A DNA stretch of 64,000 nt from Flavobacterium sp. LHD-85 (GCF_030929595.1 NZ_JAVFVR010000005.1:186001-250000); one strand, 5' to 3'. Shown: positions 1 to 8,926, counted from the first letter of the stretch. A program made the numbers and translations. The notes: generated by a model not told the origin, from the letters alone.

Positions 1-794
1 GTTAAGTCCGCAATACTATCTACGTCGTTTAGCATTCTTCGGATGTCTCCATCGGTAATAATTCCGATAATTTTATTGTCTTCAATTACTGCAGTAACTC
101 CTAATCTTTTTTCAGAGATTTCAAAAATTGCTTTTTTGATTGGAGTATCTGGAGTAACAGCTGGTTTTAACGAATGCTCGATCATATCTTTTACGCGAAG
201 CAGTAATTTTTTTCCTAAAGCGCCTCCCGGATGATAAACTGCAAAATCTTCTGGTTTAAAATCACGCATTTCCATTAAGCAAACAGCCAAGGCATCACCC
301 ATTACAAGTTGTGCCGTCGTACTATTTGTAGGAGCTAAATTGATAGGGCAGGCTTCTGTGTCAACAGTTGTATTTAAAACCAGATCGGAGCCTTTTGCCA
401 AAAATGAAGTTGTGTTTCCTGTGATGGCAATCAAGGTATTTCCGAATCTTTTTAATAAAGGAACAAGGACTTTAATTTCTGGACTATTCCCACTTTTAGA
501 AATGCAGATAATAACGTCATCATTTTGAATCATTCCTAAATCTCCATGAATAGCTTCTGCTGCGTGCAAAAACATAGAAGGAGTTCCAGTTGAGTTAAAA
601 GTAGCTACCATTTTTTGTGCAATGATCGCGCTTTTTCCAATTCCTGTAACGATCAGACGGCCTTTGGATTCGTATATGCGTTGGACAGCTTCGTAAAAAT
701 TTTCGTCCAAAAAATCAATTAGTTTTGTAATTGCTTCACTTTCAGAGAGTATTGTTTTCTTGGCGATCGCCAATATATTTTCTTTTGTGATCAA
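1..794 (-). CDS. kdsD: Arabinose-5-phosphate isomerase, KpsF/GutQ family (3' end outside window)
   Basis: The reverse strand encodes a SIS sugar-isomerase domain (VTGIGKSAIIAQKMVATF near residue 45, then a CISKSGNSPEI loop) followed by CBS repeats; the window ends inside the second CBS (IITDGDIRRML). By family, the enzyme converts ribulose-5-P to arabinose-5-P, the first step to Kdo for lipopolysaccharide, in the cytoplasm. No Met occurs near the N-terminus, so I take a TTG start at 794, which reads MITKENILAIAKK. It is divergent from recQ, with a reverse-strand TAnnTTTG box at 849-856. The C-terminus is missing only because of the window edge. Confidence 0.9.
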   Translation of the reverse strand, partial: MITKENILAIAKKTILSESEAITKLIDFLDENFYEAVQRIYESKGRLIVTGIGKSAIIAQKMVATFNSTGTPSMFLHAAEAIHGDLGMIQNDDVIICISKSGNSPEIKVLVPLLKRFGNTLIAITGNTTSFLAKGSDLVLNTTVDTEACPINLAPTNSTTAQLVMGDALAVCLMEMRDFKPEDFAVYHPGGALGKKLLLRVKDMIEHSLKPAVTPDTPIKKAIFEISEKRLGVTAVIEDNKIIGIITDGDIRRMLNDVDSIADL

Positions 795-848
795 AACAGA
801 ATATTTAAAATTTGTATGTATAAAAGAAAGTTGTATCTTTATGTGTTG

Positions 849-856
849 CAAATTTA
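849..856 (-). promoter_or_regulatory. Bacteroidota -7 box for kdsD
   Basis: On the reverse strand this reads TAAATTTG, a match to TAnnTTTG. It lies about 55 bp upstream of the proposed TTG start of kdsD. No transcription data; inferred from the motif and position. Confidence 0.45.
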
Positions 857-880
857 TACAAAATACCATTAATATAGAGA

Positions 881-3076
881 ATGAATTCAAATGAAATTGA
901 AATACATAAAGAATTAAAGAAGTATTTCGGCTTTAGCCAATTTAAAGGCTTGCAAGAGCAAGTCATTACGAGCATTTTAGACGAAAAGAATACATTCGTA
1001 ATTATGCCGACCGGTGGAGGAAAGTCTCTTTGCTACCAATTACCGGCTTTAATTCAAGAAGGAACAGCAATTGTTGTTTCTCCTTTAATTGCTTTGATGA
1101 AAAATCAGGTTGACGCAATTCGAAGTCTTTCGTCTGAAAATGGAATTGCACATGTATTAAACTCCTCTCTAACCAAAACAGAAATTGCTCAGGTTAAAAA
1201 AGATATTACATCTGGACTGACCAAACTTTTGTATGTAGCCCCAGAATCACTAACAAAAGAAGAATATGTAGCTTTTTTACAAAGCGTGCCTATTTCTTTT
1301 GTAGCCATTGATGAGGCACACTGTATCTCAGAATGGGGACATGATTTTAGACCAGAGTATAGAAATCTGAGAAATATAATTAAGCAGCTAGGGAAAGTGC
1401 CAATTATTGGACTTACTGCAACTGCAACACCAAAGGTTCAGGAAGATATCTTGAAAAACCTTGATATGGCCGATGCCAATACTTTTAAAGCATCGTTCAA
1501 CAGGCCGAACTTGTACTATGAAGTTCGAACAAAAACAAAAAACATCGAGTCGGATATTATTCGATTTATCAAACAGCATAAAGGCAAATCTGGAATTATT
1601 TACTGCTTAAGCCGTAAAAAAGTAGAATCAATTGCCGAAGTTTTACAAGTAAACGGAATTAGCGCTGTTCCTTATCATGCAGGTTTAGATGCAAAAACGC
1701 GGGCCAAACATCAGGATATGTTCTTGATGGAAGATGTTGATGTCGTTGTGGCAACAATCGCTTTCGGAATGGGGATTGATAAGCCAGACGTTCGTTTTGT
1801 AATTCACCACGATATTCCAAAATCACTTGAAAGTTATTATCAGGAAACTGGACGTGCAGGACGTGACGGAGGAGAGGGGCATTGTCTAGCATACTATTCT
1901 TATAAGGATGTAGAAAAGCTGGAAAAATTCATGTCTGGAAAACCAGTTGCCGAACAGGAGATTGGTTTTGCCCTTTTGCAGGAAGTTGTGGCTTATGCCG
2001 AAACTTCAATGTCACGTAGAAAATTCTTGCTTCACTATTTCGGGGAAGAATTTGATAGCGAAACTGGCGAAGGAGCAGATATGGATGACAATGTTCGTAA
2101 TCCGAAACATAAAGTTGAAGCCAAAGATCAAGTAGTTAAATTGCTGGAAATTGTTCGCGATACCAAACATATTTATAAATCAAAAGAAATTGTCTTTACT
2201 TTAATAGGACGTATCAATGCGGTTATTAAAGCGCATAAAACAGATGCTCAGCCTTATTTTGGTTCTGGTTCAGACCACGACGAAAAATACTGGATGGCAT
2301 TGCTAAGACAAGTTTTGGTGTCTGGTTATTTGTCTAAAGACATTGAAACTTATGGAGTAATCAAAATCACAAAAGCTGGTTTAGATTTTATCAAAAAGCC
2401 AGTTTCATTTATGATGTCTGAAGATCATGAATACACTGAAGCCGATGATGAAACTATTGTAACAGGTGGAAAATCTTCTGGAACAGCAGACGAAGTTTTA
2501 ACGGGAATGCTTCGTGAACTTCGTAAAAAAGTGGCTAAGAAATTGGGGGTTCCTCCATTCGTAGTTTTCCAAGATCCTTCAATTGAAGATATGGCTTTAA
2601 AATATCCGATAACAATTCAGGAATTATATAATATTCATGGTGTTGGGGAAGGAAAAGCTAAAAAATACGGAAGCGAATTTGTTGCTTTAATCAGCCGATA
2701 TGTTGAGGACAACGATATTATTCGTCCGGACGATTTAGTCGTAAAATCGACAGGAGTAAATTCTGCCAACAAATTATATATTATCCAAAATATTGATAGA
2801 AAGCTTTCATTAAATGATATCGCTTCCGCGAAAGGACTTACGATGGATGCATTGATTAAAGAAATGGAACAGATTGTTTATTCTGGAACAAAACTGAATA
2901 TCAAATATTGGTTAGACGATATTCTAGACGATGATCAGCAGGAAGAAATTCACGATTATTTCATGGAATCAGAATCTGATAAAATCGAAGATGCCTTAAA
3001 AGAATTTGATGGCGATTACGATATTGACGAATTGCGTTTAATGCGTATTAAGTTTATTAGTGAAGTAGCTAATTAA
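881..3076 (+). CDS. recQ: ATP-dependent DNA helicase RecQ
   Basis: 731 aa, SF2 helicase. Visible motifs: Walker A PTGGGKS (43-49), DEAH box (144-147), and motif VI QETGRAGRDG (321-330). An RQC winged-helix region spans roughly 410-520, an HRDC domain about 538-610, and an acidic C-terminal extension follows. RecQ unwinds DNA 3'-5' in recombination repair. The segment between SRRKFLLHYFGEEF and NPKHK (378-410), where family members carry four zinc-binding cysteines, has none: the first position is Ser and the CxxC region reads GEGADMDDNVRN. Otherwise full length. Single gene, divergent from kdsD. Confidence 0.95.
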   Translation: MNSNEIEIHKELKKYFGFSQFKGLQEQVITSILDEKNTFVIMPTGGGKSLCYQLPALIQEGTAIVVSPLIALMKNQVDAIRSLSSENGIAHVLNSSLTKTEIAQVKKDITSGLTKLLYVAPESLTKEEYVAFLQSVPISFVAIDEAHCISEWGHDFRPEYRNLRNIIKQLGKVPIIGLTATATPKVQEDILKNLDMADANTFKASFNRPNLYYEVRTKTKNIESDIIRFIKQHKGKSGIIYCLSRKKVESIAEVLQVNGISAVPYHAGLDAKTRAKHQDMFLMEDVDVVVATIAFGMGIDKPDVRFVIHHDIPKSLESYYQETGRAGRDGGEGHCLAYYSYKDVEKLEKFMSGKPVAEQEIGFALLQEVVAYAETSMSRRKFLLHYFGEEFDSETGEGADMDDNVRNPKHKVEAKDQVVKLLEIVRDTKHIYKSKEIVFTLIGRINAVIKAHKTDAQPYFGSGSDHDEKYWMALLRQVLVSGYLSKDIETYGVIKITKAGLDFIKKPVSFMMSEDHEYTEADDETIVTGGKSSGTADEVLTGMLRELRKKVAKKLGVPPFVVFQDPSIEDMALKYPITIQELYNIHGVGEGKAKKYGSEFVALISRYVEDNDIIRPDDLVVKSTGVNSANKLYIIQNIDRKLSLNDIASAKGLTMDALIKEMEQIVYSGTKLNIKYWLDDILDDDQQEEIHDYFMESESDKIEDALKEFDGDYDIDELRLMRIKFISEVAN

Positions 3077-3088
3077 AAAGTTTACAGT

Positions 3089-3115
3089 CGCAGTTTACGG
3101 TCTCAGTAAACTGCG
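3089..3115. other. Stem-loop after recQ
   Basis: A perfect 10-bp inverted repeat (CGCAGTTTAC / GTAAACTGCG, 7-nt loop). The following 60 bp repeat the words CAGTTTAC and ACTGTAAAC in degenerate form. There is no T-tract, so it may stabilise the recQ mRNA end rather than act as a classical terminator. Confidence 0.5.
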
Positions 3116-3167
3116 ATTTAAAATTAGTCTCAGTGTAAAACTGTAAACTGTGACCGAAAACTGAAAA

Positions 3168-3404
3168 CTACTCGTAGAGTTCCCCACGATGCGGTTTCAA
3201 AGCATCTCTTACCTGAATCATATTTTCGTCTGTTACTACCATAAAAGCTATGGCGTACATTTCGTCTATGATTTTATATCCAGTAATATTTAAAGGTAGT
3301 TTTTCAATTGCGATATATTCTTTTAAATGAATTTCGTGATGTTCTGCTGTTTTTGCAGAAGCTGGTCCACGGAAATCCCAGATCAGTTTTATTTTTCTAG
3401 ACAT
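3168..3404 (-). CDS. Small conserved protein of unknown function
   Basis: 78 aa starting MSRKIKLIWDFRGP. An upstream in-frame Met would place the start 5' of a reverse-strand TACCTTTG promoter box at 3433-3440, so the internal Met is preferred. The protein has no signal peptide or membrane segment. It is mixed alpha/beta, with His and Glu clusters (TAEHHEIHLKEY) and the C-terminal motif KPHRGEL. It resembles small cytoplasmic proteins found across Flavobacteriaceae, but I do not recognise a named family and propose no function. It is convergent with recQ. Confidence 0.7.
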   Translation of the reverse strand: MSRKIKLIWDFRGPASAKTAEHHEIHLKEYIAIEKLPLNITGYKIIDEMYAIAFMVVTDENMIQVRDALKPHRGELYE

Positions 3405-3432
3405 TTTTTTAAGGTGCAAAGGTTCGGAGTTG

Positions 3433-3440
3433 CAAAGGTA
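3433..3440 (-). promoter_or_regulatory. -7 box for the small protein at 3168-3404
   Basis: Reads TACCTTTG on the reverse strand, matching TAnnTTTG, 29 bp upstream of the chosen start. It decides between the two possible Met codons of the gene. Confidence 0.45.
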
Positions 3441-3683
3441 CAAAGTCTATTTGAAAAAAGGTTCTAAGGTTCTGAGATACTAAGGTTCTAAGTTTTTTTC
3501 TGTCGAGACATACTGCAGTGCATCTAACTGCTCTTAAAAGAAATCTTTTTAATCCAAATAATCTGTGGCTAAAAATAAATCGCAAAGATTTTATGAAAAA
3601 ATAAATTAAGGATAAAATCTGCTTAGATCTGCTTAGATCTGCGTGAAAATTTAAAGTAAATATAAAATCTCATTTCAAAATAG
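3441..3683. repeat. Intergenic stretch of degenerate word repeats
   Basis: No gene seen. The DNA contains imperfect tandem copies of GGTTCTAAG and GATACTAAG near 3460-3495, and AGATCTGCTT repeated near 3620-3645. Similar 'aatctgcgt' words recur at 34610-34700. These look like decayed dispersed repeats of the kind common between flavobacterial genes. Confidence 0.5.
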
Positions 3684-3691
3684 TACTTTTG
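3684..3691 (+). promoter_or_regulatory. -7 box for the COG2509 flavoprotein gene
   Basis: TACTTTTG, matching TAnnTTTG, 47 bp before the ATG at 3739. Confidence 0.5.
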
Positions 3692-3738
3692 CATGTTCTT
3701 TTCATAGAAAGAAAAGCTAATAGAATAAACAAGACAAA

Positions 3739-5298
3739 ATGCCTAAAGAACTTTTACTTCAAGTTACACCCGAAATTGCTGCAAACGAATCATTGCTAAA
3801 AGACCATTTGTCTAAGCAGATTAAAGTTTCTGCTCAAGAAATTCAGCATGTTTCAATTTTAAAACGCTCTATTGATGCACGTCAGAAAGCGATTAAAATC
3901 AATTTGAAAGTTCTTATTTATTTAAAAAGCGAACCTTTTCAGGAAACCAAACTTGAACTTCCTATATATAAGGATGTTTCGAATGCGCAAGAAGTTATAG
4001 TTGTCGGAGCAGGCCCAGCTGGACTTTTTGCGGCATTGCAATTAATTGAATTAGGTTTGAAACCAATTGTACTCGAAAGAGGAAAAGACGTTCGTGGACG
4101 CCGTCGTGATTTGAAAGCAATAAATCGCGAGCATATTGTAAACGAGGATTCAAATTATTGTTTTGGTGAAGGTGGAGCAGGAACATATTCTGATGGAAAA
4201 TTATATACCCGTTCTAAAAAACGTGGTGACGTAACCCGAATATTAGAACTTTTAGTGGCTTTTGGCGCTTCTGAAGATATTTTGGTAGAAGCGCATCCGC
4301 ATATTGGAACCAATAAACTGCCAAAAATCATTGAAGATATCCGAAATAAAATTAGGGAGTTTGGTGGTCAGGTTTTGTTTGAAACTCGTGTAGCTGATAT
4401 CTTGGTGAAAAATAATGAAGTTGAAGGAGTTGTAACGCAAAACGGAGATAAAATTCACGCCAACAAATTAATTTTGGCAACGGGACATTCGGCTCGTGAT
4501 ATTTTTGAATTATTAGATAAAAAGAAAATTTTAATAGAAGCAAAACCTTTTGCTTTAGGAGTTCGTGCAGAGCATTCTCAGGAATTAATCGACAGCATTC
4601 AATACAGTTGTGATTTCCGTGGAGAACATTTGCCACCAGCGCCATATTCTATCGTAAAACAAGTTAACGGTCGCGGAATGTACTCGTTTTGTATGTGTCC
4701 AGGAGGTGTAATTGCGCCATGTGCAACTAGTCCAGGTGAAGTGGTTACAAACGGTTGGTCGCCGTCTAAGCGTGATCAATCTACAGCAAATTCTGGAATT
4801 GTAGTCGAATTGAAATTGGAAGATTTCAAACCTTTTGCAAAATTCGGCGCTTTGGCGGGAATGGAATTTCAAAAAAGCATCGAACAAAAAGCTTGGCATT
4901 TGGCGGGTGAAACTCAAAAAGTTCCAGCTCAAAGAATGATCGATTTTACTAAGAGCAAAGTTTCGGCAGATATTCCGAAAACATCTTATGTTCCAGGAAC
5001 CACTTCGGTTGAATTGGGACAAGTTTTTCCAGGATTTCTAACTCAGATTATGCGTCAGGGATTTCAGGATTTTGGAAAATCAATGCGTGGTTATTTAACT
5101 AACGAAGCAATTTTACATGCGCCAGAAAGCAGAACGTCATCTCCAGTTAGAATTCCGAGAGATCCGATGACTTTAGAACATTTGCAAATCAAAGGTTTAT
5201 ATCCTTGCGGAGAAGGTGCAGGTTATGCGGGCGGAATTATTTCTGCAGCAATTGATGGAGAAAAATGTGCCTTGATGATTGCGGAATCCTTGAAATAA
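3739..5298 (+). CDS. FAD-dependent dehydrogenase, COG2509 family
   Basis: 519 aa. An N-terminal domain of about 80 residues precedes a Rossmann dinucleotide-binding motif (VVGAGPAG, 88-95, with the ribose-binding Glu at 113). A C-terminal FAD-contact motif GEGAGYAGGI follows near 493-502. Overall order matches the uncharacterised FAD-dependent dehydrogenases of COG2509, which have two sub-domains around a glutathione-reductase-like fold. Substrate is unknown; a general oxidoreductase role is all the sequence supports. Cytoplasmic, no signal peptide. Own promoter at 3684. Length and motifs look intact. Confidence 0.85.
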   Translation: MPKELLLQVTPEIAANESLLKDHLSKQIKVSAQEIQHVSILKRSIDARQKAIKINLKVLIYLKSEPFQETKLELPIYKDVSNAQEVIVVGAGPAGLFAALQLIELGLKPIVLERGKDVRGRRRDLKAINREHIVNEDSNYCFGEGGAGTYSDGKLYTRSKKRGDVTRILELLVAFGASEDILVEAHPHIGTNKLPKIIEDIRNKIREFGGQVLFETRVADILVKNNEVEGVVTQNGDKIHANKLILATGHSARDIFELLDKKKILIEAKPFALGVRAEHSQELIDSIQYSCDFRGEHLPPAPYSIVKQVNGRGMYSFCMCPGGVIAPCATSPGEVVTNGWSPSKRDQSTANSGIVVELKLEDFKPFAKFGALAGMEFQKSIEQKAWHLAGETQKVPAQRMIDFTKSKVSADIPKTSYVPGTTSVELGQVFPGFLTQIMRQGFQDFGKSMRGYLTNEAILHAPESRTSSPVRIPRDPMTLEHLQIKGLYPCGEGAGYAGGIISAAIDGEKCALMIAESLK

Positions 5299-5373
5299 TT
5301 GGCCTCAGGTTTTTTGGTGTAGTAAAAAGATTGTTATCTTAGTGGTTTGATTGTAATAGAATTTGCCCCAAAG

Positions 5374-6075
5374 ATGACAATACAAGAAATAGAAAAAAAA
5401 TACGGATTCCATTTTCCGCTTTTATACAAGCAGTTAGATGCTGACGGTATGTTAGACGTCGGAGAATATGGTCCAAATTGGTATACAGAAGTTTATCCAA
5501 CCTTAAAAGATAATCCGCCTTTGCTTTTGCATTCGTATGATTTTGAATCGCTGAATTTGAAATCGGTTGCAGAAGAAATAGAAGAACTTCGAGATCCAGA
5601 CGATTATCGAAATATCAACCCAGAATTTAAATTTATTCCGTTTGCCAAAAGTGGTGGTGGCGATCATTATTGCTTCTTTTTAAACGAAGAAAACAATGGT
5701 GATGTGCCGATCGTTTTTGTCTGGCACGATTCCAACGAAGTTAATTATCTGGCAAAAAACCTTCAAGATTTTATCTTCAAAGTTTTATTGATCGATATGT
5801 CAAAACAAGATGTCTACAATGAACTTACAGATGAAGAATTTAGAGATGATATTGAATCAGTTTTTAAATCGCACAAAAAGTATTTGACTGAGCAGCAAAA
5901 TGCAATTCTATCAACTATTTTAGAGCGCGATATAATTGATTATGAAATACATGTTTCGCCAAAAATTGTGGAATCGGCGAGAGGATTATTGACAGATTTC
6001 GAATTGGAATCTATTGTCAATGAAGTAATTCCTTTTGATAAAATGAATCAGAGTTTTAAATATTCAAACGATTAA
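5374..6075 (+). CDS. SMI1/KNR4 (SUKH) family protein
   Basis: 233 aa from ATG at 5374; a TTG-initiated extension of nine residues is less likely. The pattern is SUKH-like: an N-terminal helix with a KKYGFHFPLLYKQL entry motif, then FIPFAKSGGGDHYCFFLN (G-G-D-x-Y/F core), and VIFVWHDS-type strands. SUKH proteins are best known as immunity proteins against secreted nuclease toxins, and some act in other regulation. No toxin gene is adjacent. Followed 22 bp later by an acidic unknown gene, so the two are probably co-transcribed. Confidence 0.75.
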   Translation: MTIQEIEKKYGFHFPLLYKQLDADGMLDVGEYGPNWYTEVYPTLKDNPPLLLHSYDFESLNLKSVAEEIEELRDPDDYRNINPEFKFIPFAKSGGGDHYCFFLNEENNGDVPIVFVWHDSNEVNYLAKNLQDFIFKVLLIDMSKQDVYNELTDEEFRDDIESVFKSHKKYLTEQQNAILSTILERDIIDYEIHVSPKIVESARGLLTDFELESIVNEVIPFDKMNQSFKYSND

Positions 6076-6097
6076 TTTTTAATTTAAAATATTTCCC

Positions 6098-7180
6098 ATG
6101 GGCTTTTTCTCCAATTTATTTAATAGAAATAACGATCCGAAATCAATCATTTCTTTTGATGTTATTAATACAATTTATAGTCATTTATATCATGAATCTA
6201 GTCTAGAGTTCAAAGTAAAAGGAATTCATGACACGGTTACTGTAAATTTATATTCTGTTCCTTCCTCATTGGATCACGAAGAAGGAAGAGCAGAAGTTAA
6301 AAAAGCGGGATTTAATAATGCGTATGAAGTTCTGAACGAACTTTATAAAAAACTGAATATTGGAGGCTTGTCAGAAGAAGCGATGCAGGATGATTTGCAG
6401 TATGATTTTATTCATATTCAGTTTTATTCGCGCCCAAGCCAGGAAATGAAAAAACACTTTACAAGTGTGATTAATAATTTTATGATTTTCTTTTGCTGCA
6501 CCAATAGTTTAGAAATAAACGATTTTAGAATGTTATATTCCAGTAATCATTTTTCTGATTATGTAAAAGGTTTGCTAGATTCAGAATATCTTGATTTTAA
6601 GAACCCTCAAAATGAAACTCAGGAAATAGGGGTTAAAGATTTCAAAAAAGTTTTGCAAGCCATCTGTGAGTATTTTAATGTCGAAATTCCTGCGGATATT
6701 GAGCTTCCGTCTTCAGAAAATTTACTGCTAGATGATAAAGCGGCCGTGGAGGATTTTGAAGAATTTGTCAAATTAGTTTCGAGAAATAATATCGAGGAAG
6801 ATGACGTAAAAAAATATTCGGAGAAGCTTTTTGATAGTTTTAATCATGAAACGAAAACGTATTACGAAACCACAGAAGATCATTTCAGTTTTTTTGAAGA
6901 AATAAATACTTGGCATAGCGATTGGAAATTTGATCCCGAAGATGCAGAATATTTTATTTCGGAGATGCTTGGCGAAGATTTCAAATTTGATTATCCAGAA
7001 GAAACCTATAGCCATGATTTGTTTCCATACATTCAATCTGAATTGGAGAAGTCAAATCTGGAGTTGCTGACTTATGAAACTTATGGAGACAGTTATTTGT
7101 TTTTTGTGGTAAATAAAGATGAAGTAGAGCGAATTTTAGAATTGTCAGAATTAACAAAAATTGAGGTTACCCAATTATAA
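6098..7180 (+). CDS. Acidic protein of unknown function, possible DUF6630-like C-terminus
   Basis: 360 aa, strongly acidic, no signal peptide. The N-terminus MGFFSNLFNRNN is a short basic/aromatic lead. Two parts are apparent: residues 1-170 (alpha/beta) and 215-360, the latter containing WHSDWKFDPEDAEYFISEM and a terminal SYLFFVVNKDEVERILEL. The second part reminds me of DUF6630 proteins, but I cannot confirm this. Its position 22 bp after a SUKH gene suggests a joint role, perhaps as accessory or immunity proteins. Confidence 0.6.
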   Translation: MGFFSNLFNRNNDPKSIISFDVINTIYSHLYHESSLEFKVKGIHDTVTVNLYSVPSSLDHEEGRAEVKKAGFNNAYEVLNELYKKLNIGGLSEEAMQDDLQYDFIHIQFYSRPSQEMKKHFTSVINNFMIFFCCTNSLEINDFRMLYSSNHFSDYVKGLLDSEYLDFKNPQNETQEIGVKDFKKVLQAICEYFNVEIPADIELPSSENLLLDDKAAVEDFEEFVKLVSRNNIEEDDVKKYSEKLFDSFNHETKTYYETTEDHFSFFEEINTWHSDWKFDPEDAEYFISEMLGEDFKFDYPEETYSHDLFPYIQSELEKSNLELLTYETYGDSYLFFVVNKDEVERILELSELTKIEVTQL

Positions 7181-7207
7181 TTGGATTCTCGTAATAAAAT
7201 CTTGTTT

Positions 7208-7361
7208 AGTCCCTACGGGACAATATATCTGTGGCGTTTAATTGTATTCTACCAATATTTAACTCCTAGCGGAGTTTTTTTTGAATCTTCTTTTTAGTGT
7301 CTCGTAGAGACTAAATATTGGTAGATCACAAATGATAAGGGAGACGTGTCCCGTAGGGACT
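7208..7361. repeat. Nested palindromic repeat cluster (REP/BIME-like)
   Basis: The outer arms AGTCCCTACGGGAC (7208-7221) and GTCCCGTAGGGACT (7348-7361) are inverted copies. Inside them TCTACCAATATTTA (7248-7261) is inverted at 7312-7325. Two small palindromes lie in the middle (AACTCC...GGAGTT at about 7261, and GTCTCGTAGAGAC at about 7299). No ORF. The nested symmetry is what REP-type composite elements show. Confidence 0.7.
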
Positions 7362-7382
7362 ATATTTTTCTAATGTAATAAT

Positions 7383-7431
7383 CGCCACGAATTCACGAAT
7401 TATTTGAAATGAAATTAGTGAATTCGTGGCG
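7383..7431. terminator. Inverted repeat at the 3' end of the quinone oxidoreductase gene
   Basis: Perfect 14-bp arms (CGCCACGAATTCAC / GTGAATTCGTGGCG) with a 21-nt spacer, ten bases past the stop codon of the reverse-strand gene. A related GCCACGAATT element lies at 58861-58951. Confidence 0.55.
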
Positions 7432-7440
7432 AAAACATTT

Positions 7441-8400
7441 TTACGGTATCAAAATAATTTTTCCTGTGCTTTTTCTGCTTTCTAAGAAATCGTGCGCCAG
7501 TTTTCCTTCAGATAATTTGAAAGATGTCGGTTCTGACAATTTGATTTTTCCTTCTGTAATCCAGTTGAATAGTTGAGTTGCTCTTTTGATTCTTTCTTCT
7601 TTAGAATTTAAATAACTCCATAAATCGCCACCCGTTAAAGTTTTAGAACCGTCCATAAGCATTCTAGGATCTACAGGTGCTGGGTCTCCGCCCGCCATTC
7701 CGAAGAAAACAACTTGTCCGCATTCTTTAGTGACTTCAAAGCTTTCCATTAAAGTGCTTCCGATGCTGTCATAAACAACATCGACACCATTTGGAACTAC
7801 TTTAAGAGCTTGTGATTTCCAATCTTCATTGTAAAGAAAAACATGGTCTGCACCTTGTTCAAATCCGATTTTTGCTTTTTCAGCAGATGAAGTTAAACCA
7901 ACAACAGTTGCACCAAGAAGTTTACTGATCTGGGTTAGAATCTGACCAACTCCACCAGCGACCGCGTGTATTAAAACAGTTTCTCCTTTAGCCGTTTTGT
8001 GACTGTCGGTTGCAAGATAATGAGCCGTTAAACCTTGAAGTAAAACAGAAGCCGCAGTTTCAAAAGAGATATTTTCAGACAACGGAATAATGTGATTTAC
8101 ATTTACAGCAACCAATTCTGCATTGGCAAATGGTGCATCGGCAAAAGCCACACGATCACCAACTTTGTATTCTGTATGGTTGTTGGGGTCGACCACAATT
8201 CCAGCGCCTTCATAACCCGCAATAAAAGGTGGATTTCCTTTTAAATGATAATTTCCTTTTCGACGGTAAACATCAGCAAAATTTAAGCCGATGGCTTTCA
8301 TCTCGATTAAAATTTCGTCTTGTTTTAATTGCGGATTAGGGATTTCTATATATTCTAAAACATCTGAATTCCCAAAAGTAGAGAAGGTAAGTGCTTTCAT
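7441..8400 (-). CDS. Quinone oxidoreductase-like zinc-independent alcohol dehydrogenase (MDR superfamily)
   Basis: 319 aa. An N-terminal GroES-like fold contains GLNFADVYRRKGNY and GYEGAGIV. It is followed by a nucleotide-binding Rossmann motif HAVAGGVGQ near residue 141 and the C-terminal STGKIILIP typical of the QOR branch. No zinc-ligand cysteines are seen, as expected for NADPH:quinone reductases, which reduce quinones or enones with NADPH in the cytosol. Real substrate unknown. Monocistronic by context: the cupin gene upstream has its own terminator at 8476-8507. Confidence 0.85.
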   Translation of the reverse strand: MKALTFSTFGNSDVLEYIEIPNPQLKQDEILIEMKAIGLNFADVYRRKGNYHLKGNPPFIAGYEGAGIVVDPNNHTEYKVGDRVAFADAPFANAELVAVNVNHIIPLSENISFETAASVLLQGLTAHYLATDSHKTAKGETVLIHAVAGGVGQILTQISKLLGATVVGLTSSAEKAKIGFEQGADHVFLYNEDWKSQALKVVPNGVDVVYDSIGSTLMESFEVTKECGQVVFFGMAGGDPAPVDPRMLMDGSKTLTGGDLWSYLNSKEERIKRATQLFNWITEGKIKLSEPTSFKLSEGKLAHDFLESRKSTGKIILIP

Positions 8401-8475
8401 TTTTAGTTTTTTGAGTTTACAAATAACGGAAAATATATTGGCTCCATTTTAAAGGTAATCTTAAAAATAAAAAAA

Positions 8476-8507
8476 AAAGTAACAACTTGAATTCAGGTTG
8501 TTACTTT
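8476..8507. terminator. Terminator for the cupin gene
   Basis: 11-bp inverted repeat AAAGTAACAAC / GTTGTTACTTT flanked by an A-run that reads as a T-tract on the reverse strand, 36 bp after the cupin stop codon. Confidence 0.65.
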
Positions 8508-8542
8508 GGGTTGAATTAAAAAGGTTGAGATGCCTTAGTGGT

Positions 8543-8926
8543 TTATTTTTTAGCTTTAGGTTTTATTTCTGTTACAATCAAATTCATAGTTGTATCTCCT
8601 AAATTTTTTGCCATATGTGTAACTGAAGGTATGTACATGGCATCTCCGGCTTTAATATCCATAATAATGGGAGCTTTGCCTTTATCGGTTATTTCAATTT
8701 TTCCATCAGCCAATGCATAGATGGTGTGGTCAGGATGATGATGCCATGGAATTGTTTCTCCCGGAGTAATCTGAACTTGCATTATTCTTACTTTTTCATT
8801 CTCTAGAAGTACTTTTTTATACGCGTTAGGCGCTACTTTTAAAGGGTCTTGTGCATAGATATTCATACTTAACATCAAAAGTAATAGTATGAACAGAGAC
8901 ATTAAATTCTTTTTAATAGTTTTCAT
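8543..8926 (-). CDS. Exported cupin-domain protein
   Basis: 127 aa. A hydrophobic signal peptide is cleaved after YAQ (about residue 25). A single cupin barrel follows: motif 1 is PGETIPWHHHPDHTIYAL with metal-ligand histidines and a Glu, and motif 2 is GDAMYIPSVTHMAKN. Small periplasmic cupins bind a divalent metal; the specific reaction cannot be told. It has its own terminator and a long (>500 bp) upstream region. No operon partner. Confidence 0.85.
   Translation of the reverse strand: MKTIKKNLMSLFILLLLMLSMNIYAQDPLKVAPNAYKKVLLENEKVRIMQVQITPGETIPWHHHPDHTIYALADGKIEITDKGKAPIIMDIKAGDAMYIPSVTHMAKNLGDTTMNLIVTEIKPKAKK

Noticed and set aside
4352..5022. Long reverse-strand frames inside the COG2509 gene
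   Set aside because: They lie wholly within a well-supported gene, have no family resemblance and use odd amino-acid composition (Phe/His/Cys-rich), as shadow frames do.
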